Shown in pieces: positions 1 to 9,094 of a DNA stretch of 56,802 nt (position 1 is the stretch's first letter; every line of letters begins with the position of its first letter). The stretch spans positions 1 through 56,802 of the forward strand of contig MGXV01000065.1 in the NCBI GenBank assembly GCA_001801485.1. Reading direction: 5' to 3'. The DNA comes from Gammaproteobacteria bacterium RIFCSPHIGHO2_12_FULL_37_14 (GTDB taxonomy: Bacteria; Pseudomonadota; Gammaproteobacteria; DSM-16500). Made by a program: the position numbers and the translations under genes. The notes under the pieces are model-generated. The model had not been told where the DNA came from and ran no database searches. It saw nothing but the letters and a program-made list of their open reading frames with translations.

Positions 1-30
1 CCACCCTCTTTTAAAAAAGAGAGCGGATGG
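1..30. repeat. Fragment of the two-hairpin palindromic repeat
   Basis: Positions 6-12 (CTCTTTT) and 15-21 (AAAAGAG) form a perfect 7-bp hairpin inside a stretch starting CCACCCTCTTTT. That matches the first hairpin of the repeats near 40509 and 40588. It lies just past the stop of the ABC transporter gene (minus strand) but has no T-run on that strand, so I read it as a repeat copy cut by the window edge, not a proven terminator. Confidence 0.45.
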
Positions 31-1740
31 TTAAACACTATACTTTGCCATATCTAAAATATGATCATGAAAACCATCTAAACTAACTCGATGGCCCACA
101 CTGACAATTGAACAATGCGGTAATCGAGTTTTTAATAATTTATATAAATATTCTTCATTTCCCAAATCGAGCATTGAAGTGCTCTCATCGAGAAATATCC
201 AATCAGGCTGATGCAATAATACTCTTGCAAAACTGATCCGCTGTTGTTCACCAGGCGATAATTGCTCAGACCAGGGAGCCGTTTCACATAAACGAGGAAT
301 AAGCGCCTCTAAACGACAATCTCGCAAAATGCTCTGGATTTCCTTTTCCCCTACCTCATGTTCTTTATCTGGAAACAGAATAGCCTCAGATAAACTGCCT
401 AATGGCATATAAGGTTTTTGTGGTAAATACATTATTTTTTGCTGGGAAGGCAAAGTAATTTCACCACTCGCATACGGCCAGATTCCAGCTAGCGCTCGAA
501 TAAATGTACTTTTACCAATGCCAGACACTCCCTTTATTAAATAATGATTTCCGTGAAAAAACTCTTCATTCACCTGTTTAAGCAATAATTCATTCCGCGG
601 AGTATAAATCGATAATTGTTTGGTCATAATTGCATTGCGAGCTTGCTGATGAAAAACCAATTGATTTTGCTTTGTCACTTTCTCATCAATTTCATGCATA
701 TGATTGAGAAAAGTGATTAAACGTCGCGTCACTGCTCGCCATTCGGCAATTTGCGTATATGCATTAACAAAAAACGAAGAAGCATCTTGAATTTGTGCGA
801 ATGACCTCAAACTTTGCATCAAGCCGCCTAACATAAATACTTTGCTGAAATAATTTGGCAGTGCAACGACAAGAGGTAGCACTACCGCCAATTGATTATA
901 ACCAGCAGTAAACCACAACAATAATTTTTGTCGTAAAATAATGAGATACCAATTATCCAATACGCCATTAAACAAGCGCTGCAAAACATTTTTTTGGTGA
1001 TTCTCTCCTTGATAGAGAGCAACATGCTCTGCGTGGGAACGTAAATCAATCGCAGCAAAACGAAAAGTTGCTTCACGACGTTGCTGCTCAAAATTCAGCC
1101 CTACTAATGGATAACCAATTTTAAACGTAATAAACGTACCAATTGTTGCATATAACAGTGATACCCAAACTAAATAGCCGTAAATATGCAATGTCCCCCA
1201 ACTTCCCATAGGAATGACTATCTCCCCAGATAATGACCATAAAACATAAATAAATCCCATAAAGGTCGTAATAGCCGAAATGAATCCAATTGATAAATTA
1301 ATGGAATATGAGACTAAGGCACTAATATCTTCTTGAATACGTTGATCAGGATTATCCGTCTTCTCATCAAATGCTTCTAAGTAATAATAATCACGTTGCG
1401 CTAACCATCGATTGACAAATTGCTCGGTTAACCATTTTCGCCAACGTAATCCAAAAAGTTGCGAAATATAATAACGATAAACAGCAAGTACCATGTAACA
1501 AGCGGCTAAACCCAAAAATACAAATAATAAATACACTACTTCACGCTTATTATAGGCTTGCAAGGCATTGTAAAAATAATTAGACCAATAGCTCAACACC
1601 ACATCAAAGATAACTAATCCCATCGTCATCAACATCACAACAATGAAGGAAATATAAGCACGAGAACGTTCCTCTGATTGCCAATAGAGCTTGACGAGTT
1701 GCCAGGTACTGTAATTTCGTTGGGTAATGGATTGGGTCAT
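31..1740 (-). CDS. ABC transporter, fused membrane and ATP-binding domains (SbmA/BacA-like, ABCD type)
   Basis: A 569-residue half-transporter in one chain. The N-terminal ~340 residues hold about six hydrophobic segments (first near residue 30) of the SbmA/BacA-like membrane domain. The C-terminal part is a nucleotide-binding domain with Walker A GVSGIGKSTF (about 415), signature LSPGEQQR, Walker B WIFLDEST and the switch histidine in SVGHR. Relatives of this architecture (YddA, Rv1819c, peroxisomal ABCD proteins) move peptides, cobalamin or acyl-CoA; the substrate here cannot be read from sequence. The ATG at 1740 is the natural start. It stands alone, divergent from the OmpA-type lipoprotein gene 125 nt away. 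The domain call is secure; the substrate is unknown. Confidence 0.88.
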   Translation of the reverse strand: MTQSITQRNYSTWQLVKLYWQSEERSRAYISFIVVMLMTMGLVIFDVVLSYWSNYFYNALQAYNKREVVYLLFVFLGLAACYMVLAVYRYYISQLFGLRWRKWLTEQFVNRWLAQRDYYYLEAFDEKTDNPDQRIQEDISALVSYSINLSIGFISAITTFMGFIYVLWSLSGEIVIPMGSWGTLHIYGYLVWVSLLYATIGTFITFKIGYPLVGLNFEQQRREATFRFAAIDLRSHAEHVALYQGENHQKNVLQRLFNGVLDNWYLIILRQKLLLWFTAGYNQLAVVLPLVVALPNYFSKVFMLGGLMQSLRSFAQIQDASSFFVNAYTQIAEWRAVTRRLITFLNHMHEIDEKVTKQNQLVFHQQARNAIMTKQLSIYTPRNELLLKQVNEEFFHGNHYLIKGVSGIGKSTFIRALAGIWPYASGEITLPSQQKIMYLPQKPYMPLGSLSEAILFPDKEHEVGEKEIQSILRDCRLEALIPRLCETAPWSEQLSPGEQQRISFARVLLHQPDWIFLDESTSMLDLGNEEYLYKLLKTRLPHCSIVSVGHRVSLDGFHDHILDMAKYSV

Positions 1741-1865
1741 GATTGATGCATTCTTTAAGATCTTTTCACTGTACTACAGATGCAAAGAAAAGCCTATTGC
1801 TATGTCCGAACTAGCTAGCTTAGCATCATCACGCTATAATCAAAAAAATCTACTGGAATCATTTG

Positions 1866-2615
1866 ATGCTAAAAAATGCACGAGTCATTGGGATATTACT
1901 TTTGCACCTATGCTTGCTATCGAGCTGTTCTTTCAATCCTTTTGTCAGCAATAATCATACAACGGGTAACCCTGCTGGCGCATTGATTGGTGGAGCAGCT
2001 GGTGCTGGTAGTGTTGCTGCTGCCGGCGGCTCAAAAACATTTATGGCTGCTTTTGGCATCGGTGGTGGCGCCTTGGGTTACTATGTCACTACCTTGCGTT
2101 ATGATTCCGGTGGCATTATTCAAGGTGGCGGAAAGGTTTATCGTGTTGGCGATCGACTCGGTATTTACATTCCCACCGATAATTTATTTGAGAGCAATTC
2201 AGCAGAACTGCTTCCTCAAGCCGCTCCCATATTAGATAGTGCTGCAGCCGTGCTCGCTCGCTATCCTGACAATAATATTATTATTTCCGGTAATACCAGC
2301 GGTTTTTCGCGCGCACGATGGGAATTGCGCCTCTCGCAAGCTCGTGCACAAAAAGTAGCAGCTTATCTTTGGAGTTCGGGAATTAATCACTTTAAAGAGC
2401 CAGGAATAGATACACGTAAATTAAATTACGTCGGTTATGGGGATTATTTCCCTATCTCCGATAAATTAACTAATGAAGAAATTCGTGAAAATAGCAGAAT
2501 TCAAATTACGTCTTATCCGAGTAACCTTGATTTGGGTTTAGATAAGAAAACTTTGGCATTTGGCAATATTGGGACGCTGAACTCAGATTATTATACTGCA
2601 AAAGAAACTTCATAA
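1866..2615 (+). CDS. OmpA-domain lipoprotein with glycine-zipper segment
   Basis: A 249-residue predicted outer-membrane lipoprotein. The signal peptide ends in lipobox LSSC, with Cys about 21 residues in. A Gly/Ala-rich glycine-zipper stretch follows (residues ~33-75, GGAAGAG and GIGGGALGYY). Then comes an OmpA C-terminal peptidoglycan-binding domain: DNLFESNSAELLP, later LSQARAQKVAAYL, and NSRIQI near the end. The ATG at 1866 is preferred over a TTG one codon earlier because GGAA sits about 7 nt upstream. Such proteins tether the outer membrane to peptidoglycan. In Legionellales, OmpA-type lipoproteins also occur with the Dot/Icm secretion system, but no other dot/icm gene is here, so that link is only a possibility. 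Confidence 0.8.
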   Translation: MLKNARVIGILLLHLCLLSSCSFNPFVSNNHTTGNPAGALIGGAAGAGSVAAAGGSKTFMAAFGIGGGALGYYVTTLRYDSGGIIQGGGKVYRVGDRLGIYIPTDNLFESNSAELLPQAAPILDSAAAVLARYPDNNIIISGNTSGFSRARWELRLSQARAQKVAAYLWSSGINHFKEPGIDTRKLNYVGYGDYFPISDKLTNEEIRENSRIQITSYPSNLDLGLDKKTLAFGNIGTLNSDYYTAKETS

Positions 2616-2679
2616 CGAGATAGGATGATAGATGATAATAGACCATGATCAATCTTGTTGAAAAATAGGCGCGGTCTAT

Positions 2680-3702
2680 TTACCTATCGATCATGTTCAT
2701 CACTGCTGTAAAAACCACTGGTGGGCTGACTGAGGTATAACAAGCTGGTATCACCACCGATGGTTTTTTGTAATGACATTGACGATTTAAACAAGGAGCG
2801 CAAGAAAATTGAGCAGCAAGATGGGCAGAATGCTTTCCCAATGCGCCTGTATAGATGGGATTAGTAGATCCATAAATCGAAACCGTTGGCGTACCCAATG
2901 CTGCCGCTAAATGTCCTAAACCCGTATCAACTGCCACGGCTACTTTGGCTTGCGCCAGTAATTCCGCCATTTTTGCAATTGACAATTGCGGCAACACATC
3001 CACACCATCGCATTGCTTAGCGATGCGATAAGCTCTTGCTACTTCATCTGCTGTTCCGCCACTAATTTTAATGCGATAACCTGCTTGTTTAATTTTATTT
3101 GCTAATGTTACCCAATATGTTTCAGGCCATTCTTTTGTTGCCCACGTGGTGCCATGTAAAAACACGACATAACTTTCAGTCGAAGGATAACTAGAAAATT
3201 GTCCCACATTGAGTCCAAAATTAGGTGCATCATTCAGTAAAGGATAACGTAATGCTTGGCTAAATAATTGTCGCATGCGGATAACCGCGTGTTGATAAAA
3301 ATTAACTTTATATTTTTTTTGATAAACGATTGAAGCTAATCTCTCGCGCGCCGAACCCCAATTTAACCCTGCACGTGGCCCCTTTGCTAAAAAAGACAGC
3401 CATACACTTTTTACTAATCCTTGCGCATCGAGAATTAAATCGTAAGGGTATTGATTTAATTTCTCGCGCAATTGTTGCCATTCTGCGTGTGTATCGCGCG
3501 AGAAAATTTTATTACGCCAGCGTCGCAAAGCAACCGGAATGATACGATCAACTAGCGGATGCCAAGCAGGAATTTCCGCGAATGGTTCTTCAACAACCCA
3601 ATCAAATTTAATTTCTGGGATCATTAACCCTGCATCAGTCAATGCTGGTAGTGTATGAATAATGTCGCCCATGGATGATGTTTTGATGAGAAGAATACGC
3701 AT
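2680..3702 (-). CDS. waaC: Lipopolysaccharide heptosyltransferase I
   Basis: Transfers the first L-glycero-D-manno-heptose onto Kdo2-lipid A (GT9, GT-B fold, cytoplasmic face of the inner membrane). The 340-residue protein begins MRILLIKTSSMGDIIHTLPAL, the classical WaaC N-terminus. It has FLHGTTWATKEWPE mid-protein and the C-terminal donor-site pattern VDTGLGHLAAALGTP followed by SIYGSTNP. An upstream in-frame start would add 27 unrelated residues, so the ATG at 3702 is chosen. It overlaps the waaF stop as TAATG, implying translational coupling. It is the last gene of the minus-strand run from nhaA. Confidence 0.93.
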   Translation of the reverse strand: MRILLIKTSSMGDIIHTLPALTDAGLMIPEIKFDWVVEEPFAEIPAWHPLVDRIIPVALRRWRNKIFSRDTHAEWQQLREKLNQYPYDLILDAQGLVKSVWLSFLAKGPRAGLNWGSARERLASIVYQKKYKVNFYQHAVIRMRQLFSQALRYPLLNDAPNFGLNVGQFSSYPSTESYVVFLHGTTWATKEWPETYWVTLANKIKQAGYRIKISGGTADEVARAYRIAKQCDGVDVLPQLSIAKMAELLAQAKVAVAVDTGLGHLAAALGTPTVSIYGSTNPIYTGALGKHSAHLAAQFSCAPCLNRQCHYKKPSVVIPACYTSVSPPVVFTAVMNMIDR

Positions 3703-4718
3703 TACATTTTCCACTTTGTCATAGCAGCTAATACTTGTTCCGGGAGTAAATCTTGCATGCAGCGATGGTGCTCGAGAGGACATTCACGTTTGAAACAAGG
3801 CTGGCAATTTAGATTTAATTTTAAAATAGTCGCTGAAGCTGATAATGGTGGCGTAAAATTTGGACTGGTTGATCCATATAAGGCAATCAAAGGTTTATTC
3901 AGTGCCGCAGTAATATGCATCAATCCCGAGTCATTTGTCACGGCACCTGAAACTAGTGATAGCAAATCAATTGCTTCATGCAAATTTATTCGTCCGACTA
4001 AATTTTCACAACGATTTTTCGTTAATTGCATGATTTTTTCAGCAATCGGTTTTTCTGCTTCTGAGCCAAACAGCCAAATATCCCAACCTTCTTTCATTTT
4101 TTGGTTAGCCACTTCTGCAAAATAGGCTTCAGGCCAACGCTTAGAAGTGCCAAACTGAGCTCCTATGCAAAGCGCCAGTATCGGTTGTCCGCGCCATATG
4201 GGTTGATGTGTTGCTAGTATGGTTTGTTGCTGAGTAGTCGATACATAAAAATCAGGATAAGGATAAACAGCTGGAAGGGGTTCACTCGCAGCTAACCCTA
4301 ACTGCATAAATTGTTCGACCATCAAATGATGGCGCTTCTTATCTAAATAACGAATATCATTTAGTAAGCCGTAACGATATTCACCCAACCATCCTGTGCG
4401 CTTTGGAATACCCGCCAACCAAGGAATAAAAGCCGATTTAAAAGAATTTGGCAATACTATTGCTTGATCGTATTGATGCATTTGTAATTTTTTTGCCAGT
4501 TGGTATCGTATCGTTAATTTTAATTCTCCATGTAAAAGTGGATTAGCCAATATTCTGGAAACCTGTGGCATACGACTAAGCAAAGGAAATGTCCACGATG
4601 ATGCTAATACATCAATCAATGTATGAGGATGGCGTTGTTTGATGAGTTTAAAAAGACTTTGAGCCATCACCATATCGCCTATCCACGATGGCCCAATAAT
4701 AAGAATTTTATCTGTCAT
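3702..4718 (-). CDS. waaF: Lipopolysaccharide heptosyltransferase II
   Basis: Adds the second heptose of the LPS inner core (GT9). The 338-residue protein starts MTDKILIIGPSWIGDMVMAQ, a family hallmark. It has CIGAQFGTSKRWPEAYFA in the middle, NDSGLMHITAALNKP in the donor-site region and YGSTSPNFTPPL after it. The C-terminus carries the cysteine-rich tail (NCQPCFKREC) usual in WaaF. It starts 1 nt after the stop of the zinc-finger gene and couples to waaC through TAATG. With waaC, gmhB, waaG and waaP it shows a heptose-based LPS core. Confidence 0.94.
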   Translation of the reverse strand: MTDKILIIGPSWIGDMVMAQSLFKLIKQRHPHTLIDVLASSWTFPLLSRMPQVSRILANPLLHGELKLTIRYQLAKKLQMHQYDQAIVLPNSFKSAFIPWLAGIPKRTGWLGEYRYGLLNDIRYLDKKRHHLMVEQFMQLGLAASEPLPAVYPYPDFYVSTTQQQTILATHQPIWRGQPILALCIGAQFGTSKRWPEAYFAEVANQKMKEGWDIWLFGSEAEKPIAEKIMQLTKNRCENLVGRINLHEAIDLLSLVSGAVTNDSGLMHITAALNKPLIALYGSTSPNFTPPLSASATILKLNLNCQPCFKRECPLEHHRCMQDLLPEQVLAAMTKWKM

Positions 4719-4719
4719 G

Positions 4720-4917
4720 CTAAGTAGCAGCGAAATCTTTTAGTACATATTGAGCGCCGCAGTAAGGACAAACAACTTCGCCCGTTGTTTCAATTGGCAA
4801 ATAAACTCGCGGATGAGCATCCCATACCCGATCCTCTCGTGGTGGGCAGGATAGGGGCAAATCTGCACGAGTAATTTCGTATAGGCGTTGAGTACATGCT
4901 TGTGCTTCATTCATCAT
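4720..4917 (-). CDS. Small CHCC zinc-finger protein
   Basis: A 65-residue protein of the zf-CHCC family (related to the NDUFS6 zinc domain): a Cys near residue 24, HPRVYLPI, then VVCPYCGAQYVL, giving the Cys-His-Cys-Cys set. Two consecutive ATG codons open the frame; GAGGAAA just upstream could serve either. Proteins of this family often sit beside LPS or amino-acid genes in gammaproteobacteria, and their role is unclear. It is packed between the epimerase gene and waaF on the same strand, so it is surely co-transcribed. Confidence 0.85.
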   Translation of the reverse strand: MMNEAQACTQRLYEITRADLPLSCPPREDRVWDAHPRVYLPIETTGEVVCPYCGAQYVLKDFAAT

Positions 4918-4928
4918 TGTTTCCTCGA

Positions 4929-5870
4929 TTACTTGCTTTCGCTAACCATCTTTTTTATACCTTCTTGAAGTGATACTGAATAACGAAAATCCAGCTGTTG
5001 TTCTGCCCTATGAATATTAGCATAAGATGCTCTAATATCACCTGATTTAGCCGGTTCAAAATGCAATTTTGCAGAACGATGACCAGCTAATTCTAAATAA
5101 CTAACTAAATCTAATAGGGTTTGCGGCTGACCAGTCGCAATATTTAATACCCCAGCGTATTCCTTTTGCAAAGCTAAACAATTTGCCTTCACTACATCAC
5201 TAACATGAATAAAATCTCGTGATTGCTTACCATCACCGAAAATTGTTAAGTCGTCCTCTCGACGATACGCATCCAGAAAACGACTAATCACCCCCGAATA
5301 AGGTGAGGTTGGATCTTGGCCTCTTCCATAAACATTAAAGTAACGTAGAGCTAGACTATTGATTCCATGTAATCGTGCATACAGTTTTGCATATTCTTCA
5401 TTATTTTTTTTCTGTACTGCATAAGGCGAAAGCATCGTATTATTACATAATGATGTGTTATCGCTACAAGGTAATTGTTGCGCATCACCATATACGGCAG
5501 CACTCGATGCATAGACTAGCCGAATAGGACGATGCGCTTTCCTCACCGCCTCCAGCACATGTAAAAACCCTTGCGTATTCACTTGAAAAGAATAAATCAA
5601 ATGTTGAATGGAGTATTGTACCGAGGCAATAGCCGCCAAATGTAGCACCGCATCACAGCTTTCCAGTAAGTCTACAATAAGCGGATACTCAAGCACATCC
5701 CCTTCAACAAATTCTAAATTTGGATGCTGCAGATTAATATGCTCGAGCTTTCCTGAAGACAAATTATCTAAAACAATAACTTGCTTGCCTTGCTCTAATA
5801 ATAAATCTACCGTATGGGAGCCAATAAATCCTGCGCCACCGGTTACTAAAATTCGATCTAATACAGTCAT
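4929..5870 (-). CDS. NAD-dependent sugar-nucleotide epimerase (GalE/WbpP-like, extended SDR)
   Basis: A 313-residue extended short-chain dehydrogenase/reductase. The Rossmann motif is VTGGAGFIGSH near the start, followed by VLDNLSSG and the active-site pair SSAAVYG ... YAVQK (YxxxK). RYFNVYGRGQDPTSPYSGVI and DGKQSRDFIHVSDVV are typical of UDP-hexose or UDP-HexNAc 4-epimerases. The start MTVLDRILVTG at 5870 is chosen because 17 upstream in-frame residues are unlike the family and overlap pcs. No strong ribosome site is seen. It sits in the LPS-core run, so a role in surface sugar supply is likely; the exact substrate is undecided. Confidence 0.83.
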   Translation of the reverse strand: MTVLDRILVTGGAGFIGSHTVDLLLEQGKQVIVLDNLSSGKLEHINLQHPNLEFVEGDVLEYPLIVDLLESCDAVLHLAAIASVQYSIQHLIYSFQVNTQGFLHVLEAVRKAHRPIRLVYASSAAVYGDAQQLPCSDNTSLCNNTMLSPYAVQKKNNEEYAKLYARLHGINSLALRYFNVYGRGQDPTSPYSGVISRFLDAYRREDDLTIFGDGKQSRDFIHVSDVVKANCLALQKEYAGVLNIATGQPQTLLDLVSYLELAGHRSAKLHFEPAKSGDIRASYANIHRAEQQLDFRYSVSLQEGIKKMVSESK

Positions 5871-5881
5871 TGGAGTAAAAT

Positions 5882-6643
5882 CTATTCTTGTGCAAGTACG
5901 AAAGGCATTAAAGGAATCCAAGTGCGATATAAACTAATCCCGATGTAAAGTAATAGATACCCTACCGAAATAGCAACTAGAAAATGATTCGATTGCGGAT
6001 AAATCCATAATAAACCTGAAGTCGCTAACCCCCACATGATAGTAAAAATTACCATACTAATGCGAAGATATTTATTCTTAGTTAAATAATCCAGACGCGA
6101 CGGATAAATATATTTGATTGGGACAAAGCTGAGTAAAGCTAAAAAAAGCAAGATAATCATATTGGTGTTGCTATTCATTTGCCAAAAAAATAAATAAAAT
6201 ACTGCGATATTCCAATAACTTGGAAAACCTTTAAAAAAATGATCCGTTGTTTTCGCATCCACTTGAGTAAATTGATAAGCAGATGAAAATGTAATGATCA
6301 TGACACATACTATTCGCCAATAAGCTGGTAATAAATTAGTTACCAGCAGAAAAAAACAAGGAACAATCGTATAATTTACAAAATCGACAATATTATCCAG
6401 TAAAGCGCCATTTATTTCCGGTATCACTTGCTTAATTTGTATCATCCGCGCAAACATGCCATCAATCGCATCAATAAAAATTGCTCCGGACATTAACCAA
6501 AGTGCCAATAAAAGATTGTGTTGATAAATGGCGAGCAACGAAAGCAAACCGACACAAGCACCACTTGCTGTAAACGCATGAATCAACCAACCTAGACATC
6601 GCTGGATAATACTCGGTTTGTTTAAAAAAGATTCTGTGCTCAA
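5882..6643 (-). CDS. pcs: Phosphatidylcholine synthase
   Basis: An inner-membrane CDP-alcohol phosphatidyltransferase that condenses CDP-diacylglycerol with choline. The 253-residue protein has about eight hydrophobic segments and opens with GWLIHAFTASGACVGLLSLL, typical of Pcs. The catalytic motif is DGMFAR, 12 residues, then GALLDNIVD. The longer spacing between AR and G is the Pcs form, unlike PgsA or PssA. It lies 6 nt after nhaA and 11 nt before the epimerase. Pcs depends on choline, normally taken from a eukaryotic host, and is known from Legionella and other host-associated bacteria. Confidence 0.88.
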   Translation of the reverse strand: MSTESFLNKPSIIQRCLGWLIHAFTASGACVGLLSLLAIYQHNLLLALWLMSGAIFIDAIDGMFARMIQIKQVIPEINGALLDNIVDFVNYTIVPCFFLLVTNLLPAYWRIVCVMIITFSSAYQFTQVDAKTTDHFFKGFPSYWNIAVFYLFFWQMNSNTNMIILLFLALLSFVPIKYIYPSRLDYLTKNKYLRISMVIFTIMWGLATSGLLWIYPQSNHFLVAISVGYLLLYIGISLYRTWIPLMPFVLAQE

Positions 6644-6649
6644 AATGCA

Positions 6650-7780
6650 CTACTCCGAATTCTTTAGCTTTGAAAAGGCAACATGTAAAATCCCTAATCC
6701 GAACAAGCCAGACAGAATAGATCCTAGGATGACGCCTACTCGCACTTCTGCTAAATATATATTTTCATTTTGAAATGCCAGAGTACCAAGAAATAGACTC
6801 ATAGTAAAACCTATGCCGCATAGTATCGCCACCCCATAAAGTGCTAGCCATGATGTTTGTGTCGGTAATTTCGCTAAACCTGACTTAATTAACAGCCAGG
6901 AAAAACCGAATATGCCTACTTGTTTGCCCACAAAAAGACCCACAACAATTCCCAACACCACTGTATCCGTTAAAATAGCGAATGATACTTCTTGAAAAGA
7001 AAATCCTGCATTCACTAAAGCAAATAATGGCATGATCAAATAGACCACCCAAGGATGTAAACTATTTTCAAGTCGATGTAATAATGAATGACTCGAATAA
7101 TCTTCTGCTGGTATGGCTAGTGCTAATAAAACACCTGAAATAGTCGGGTGCACTCCCGAATAAAATAAACACATCCAAAGCAAGATGCCCAAGAGCAAAT
7201 AAGCAGACAAAAATAACCGAGAAAAAAACTTCAGCAAAAATAAACAAACAACTAAAAGGAAGGCTAGAAAAATAAAAAAATAAGCCAGGTGGTGTGAATA
7301 AAATAATGCAATAATTAAAATCGATCCAACATCATCGAAAATAGCTAAAGCCAACAAAAACAATTTAAGCGCTGCTGGTACCCTTGCACCGAAGAAGGAT
7401 AATGCCCCTAATGCAAATGCTATATCAGTCGCAACCGGAGTTGCCCACCCTTTAAGTGCTATCGGGCTTGTGTAATTAATACTCAAGTAGAGAAGAGCAG
7501 GGACAAACATTCCACCTAATGCAGCAACAGAAGGAAGAATAATTTGCGAAAATCCTGATAAATCTCCTTCTAAGAATCCACGTTTTAATTCTAAACCGAC
7601 TAATAAAAAAAATATGGACATCAAACCTTCATTAATCAAGAATAACAAATTATCTGTAATATCCTGATAAATATATGAAAATTGTGAATTTGACCAGAAA
7701 ATAGCGATAGCGGCTGCTATAAATAGAACAATACCGCCTGATGATTCAAGTTGTACAAATTTTAGTAATAATTTTCGCAT
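6650..7780 (-). CDS. nhaA: Na+/H+ antiporter NhaA
   Basis: A 376-residue inner-membrane antiporter exchanging protons for Na+. About twelve hydrophobic segments are visible. The N-terminus reads LESSGGIVLFIAAAIAIFW, like the SSGG(I)ILI start of NhaA. The paired ion-binding aspartates are in LAIFDDVGSILII, and PLFALVNAGF and GFTMSLFLGTLAF are family motifs. The ATG at 7780 aligns with known NhaA starts; a TTG at 7810 would add ten residues and neither has a convincing ribosome site. It is the first gene of the run leading to pcs and the LPS genes. Confidence 0.93.
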   Translation of the reverse strand: MRKLLLKFVQLESSGGIVLFIAAAIAIFWSNSQFSYIYQDITDNLLFLINEGLMSIFFLLVGLELKRGFLEGDLSGFSQIILPSVAALGGMFVPALLYLSINYTSPIALKGWATPVATDIAFALGALSFFGARVPAALKLFLLALAIFDDVGSILIIALFYSHHLAYFFIFLAFLLVVCLFLLKFFSRLFLSAYLLLGILLWMCLFYSGVHPTISGVLLALAIPAEDYSSHSLLHRLENSLHPWVVYLIMPLFALVNAGFSFQEVSFAILTDTVVLGIVVGLFVGKQVGIFGFSWLLIKSGLAKLPTQTSWLALYGVAILCGIGFTMSLFLGTLAFQNENIYLAEVRVGVILGSILSGLFGLGILHVAFSKLKNSE

Positions 7781-7900
7781 AAGTAATGGTAAAAAAAGGG
7801 CCTCTTTCAATCAACGGTATTGTGTTTCATCGGGTTATGCAATAAATTCAGCAACATTGATAAGAATAATTTTTATCTTTGCTTAAGGAGCGCTCACTAA

Positions 7901-9094
7901 ATGCCTATTCACAAAATGTCTGATTATGACTTGAAAGGAAAGCGGGTCTTAATTCGCGAAGATTTTAATGTGCCACTCAAAAATGGTGAAATCATCAGTG
8001 ATCTTCGCATTCGCGCTGCATTACCGACCATCAAGCAAGCTCTAAAAGCTGGAGCCAAAATTATATTAGTATCCCATCTTGGTCGTCCAGAAGAAGGTAA
8101 TTTGGATGCTACCTTTTCTCTTGCACCCATTGCGCAAGCATTATCCTCTTTGTTAAAAGTAGAAGTTCCTCTGATTTCTCATTGGAATGACGGAATCAAT
8201 TTCGGCAATTCTAATATTGTATTACTCGAAAATATTCGCTTTAATCATGGAGAAACTGAAAACAGTGTTGAACTTTCCAAAAAACTTGCTGCTCTCTGTG
8301 ACGTATACGTGATGGATGCTTTTGCCACTTCACATCGAACTGAATCATCCACCTTCGGTATCATTAAATACGTCAAACAAGCCTGTGCTGGACCATTGTT
8401 GCTTTCTGAATTGGAAGCTCTCAATAACATCTTAGAAAAACCAACTCGCCCAGTAGTCGCGATTGTTGGGGGCTCAAAAGTTTCTACCAAATTAGCCTTG
8501 CTCAATTCTTTAGTTAAAAAAGTTGATTTTTTGATTATCGGCGGTGGAATAGCAAATACTTTTCTCGCTGCAGAAGGATATACCGTCGGCAAATCTTTAT
8601 ATGAGGCAGATCTCATTGATGAAGCAGAGCGATTAACCCTAGAAGCTAAACAGCGGGGTGCTGAAATTCCTATACCCGTAGATGTCATCGTTGCTGAGCG
8701 TTTTACTGAAGATGCAGATGCTTATGTTCGGCTAGTCTCTCAAATTGATGATAACGAAAAAATCTTCGATATAGGTCCTGATACAATCAAGCATTTTATT
8801 AGTATTATTAAAAAAGCAAAAACCATATTATGGAATGGTCCGATAGGGGCCTTTGAAATTGATGAGTTTGCTAAAGGAACGCAGGCAACTGCAAAAGCTG
8901 TTGCTGAAAGTAAAGCATTTAAAGTCGCTGGCGGTGGTGATACACTAGCGGCTATTGAAAAATATAATATAGCTGACAAAATTGATTATATTTCCACAGG
9001 AGGTGGGGCATTTCTAACTGTATTAGAAGGTAAAAAGTTACCTGTCATGACTGCATTAGAAGAACACGCAATAAAACATGAAAAGGTTGTATGA
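7901..9094 (+). CDS. pgk: Phosphoglycerate kinase
   Basis: Glycolytic ATP-forming kinase (1,3-bisphosphoglycerate to 3-phosphoglycerate), cytoplasmic, 397 residues, a normal length. The N-domain has GKRVLIREDFNVPL and LVSHLGRPEEG; the hinge and C-domain have VGGSKVSTK, WNGPIGAFE, AGGGDTLAA and STGGGAFL. A strong ribosome site AAGGAG ends 10 nt before the ATG at 7901. Its stop overlaps the pyk start as ATGA, so the two lower-glycolysis enzymes are translationally coupled. Confidence 0.97.
   Translation: MPIHKMSDYDLKGKRVLIREDFNVPLKNGEIISDLRIRAALPTIKQALKAGAKIILVSHLGRPEEGNLDATFSLAPIAQALSSLLKVEVPLISHWNDGINFGNSNIVLLENIRFNHGETENSVELSKKLAALCDVYVMDAFATSHRTESSTFGIIKYVKQACAGPLLLSELEALNNILEKPTRPVVAIVGGSKVSTKLALLNSLVKKVDFLIIGGGIANTFLAAEGYTVGKSLYEADLIDEAERLTLEAKQRGAEIPIPVDVIVAERFTEDADAYVRLVSQIDDNEKIFDIGPDTIKHFISIIKKAKTILWNGPIGAFEIDEFAKGTQATAKAVAESKAFKVAGGGDTLAAIEKYNIADKIDYISTGGGAFLTVLEGKKLPVMTALEEHAIKHEKVV

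Noticed and set aside
1..30. Terminator of the ABC transporter gene
   Set aside because: A hairpin is present but no T-run follows on the minus strand, and the sequence matches the repeat family instead.
1727..1954. 75-codon frame covering the OmpA lipoprotein promoter region
   Set aside because: Out of frame with the lipoprotein signal peptide and without family features.
2637..2680. Bidirectional terminator between the OmpA lipoprotein gene and waaC
   Set aside because: AATAGACC and GGTCTATT are inverted arms, but the 28-nt loop and lack of T-runs make it weak.
4929..5870. Naming the epimerase galE
   Set aside because: Extended-SDR motifs do not separate UDP-glucose, UDP-GlcNAc and uronate epimerases reliably by eye.
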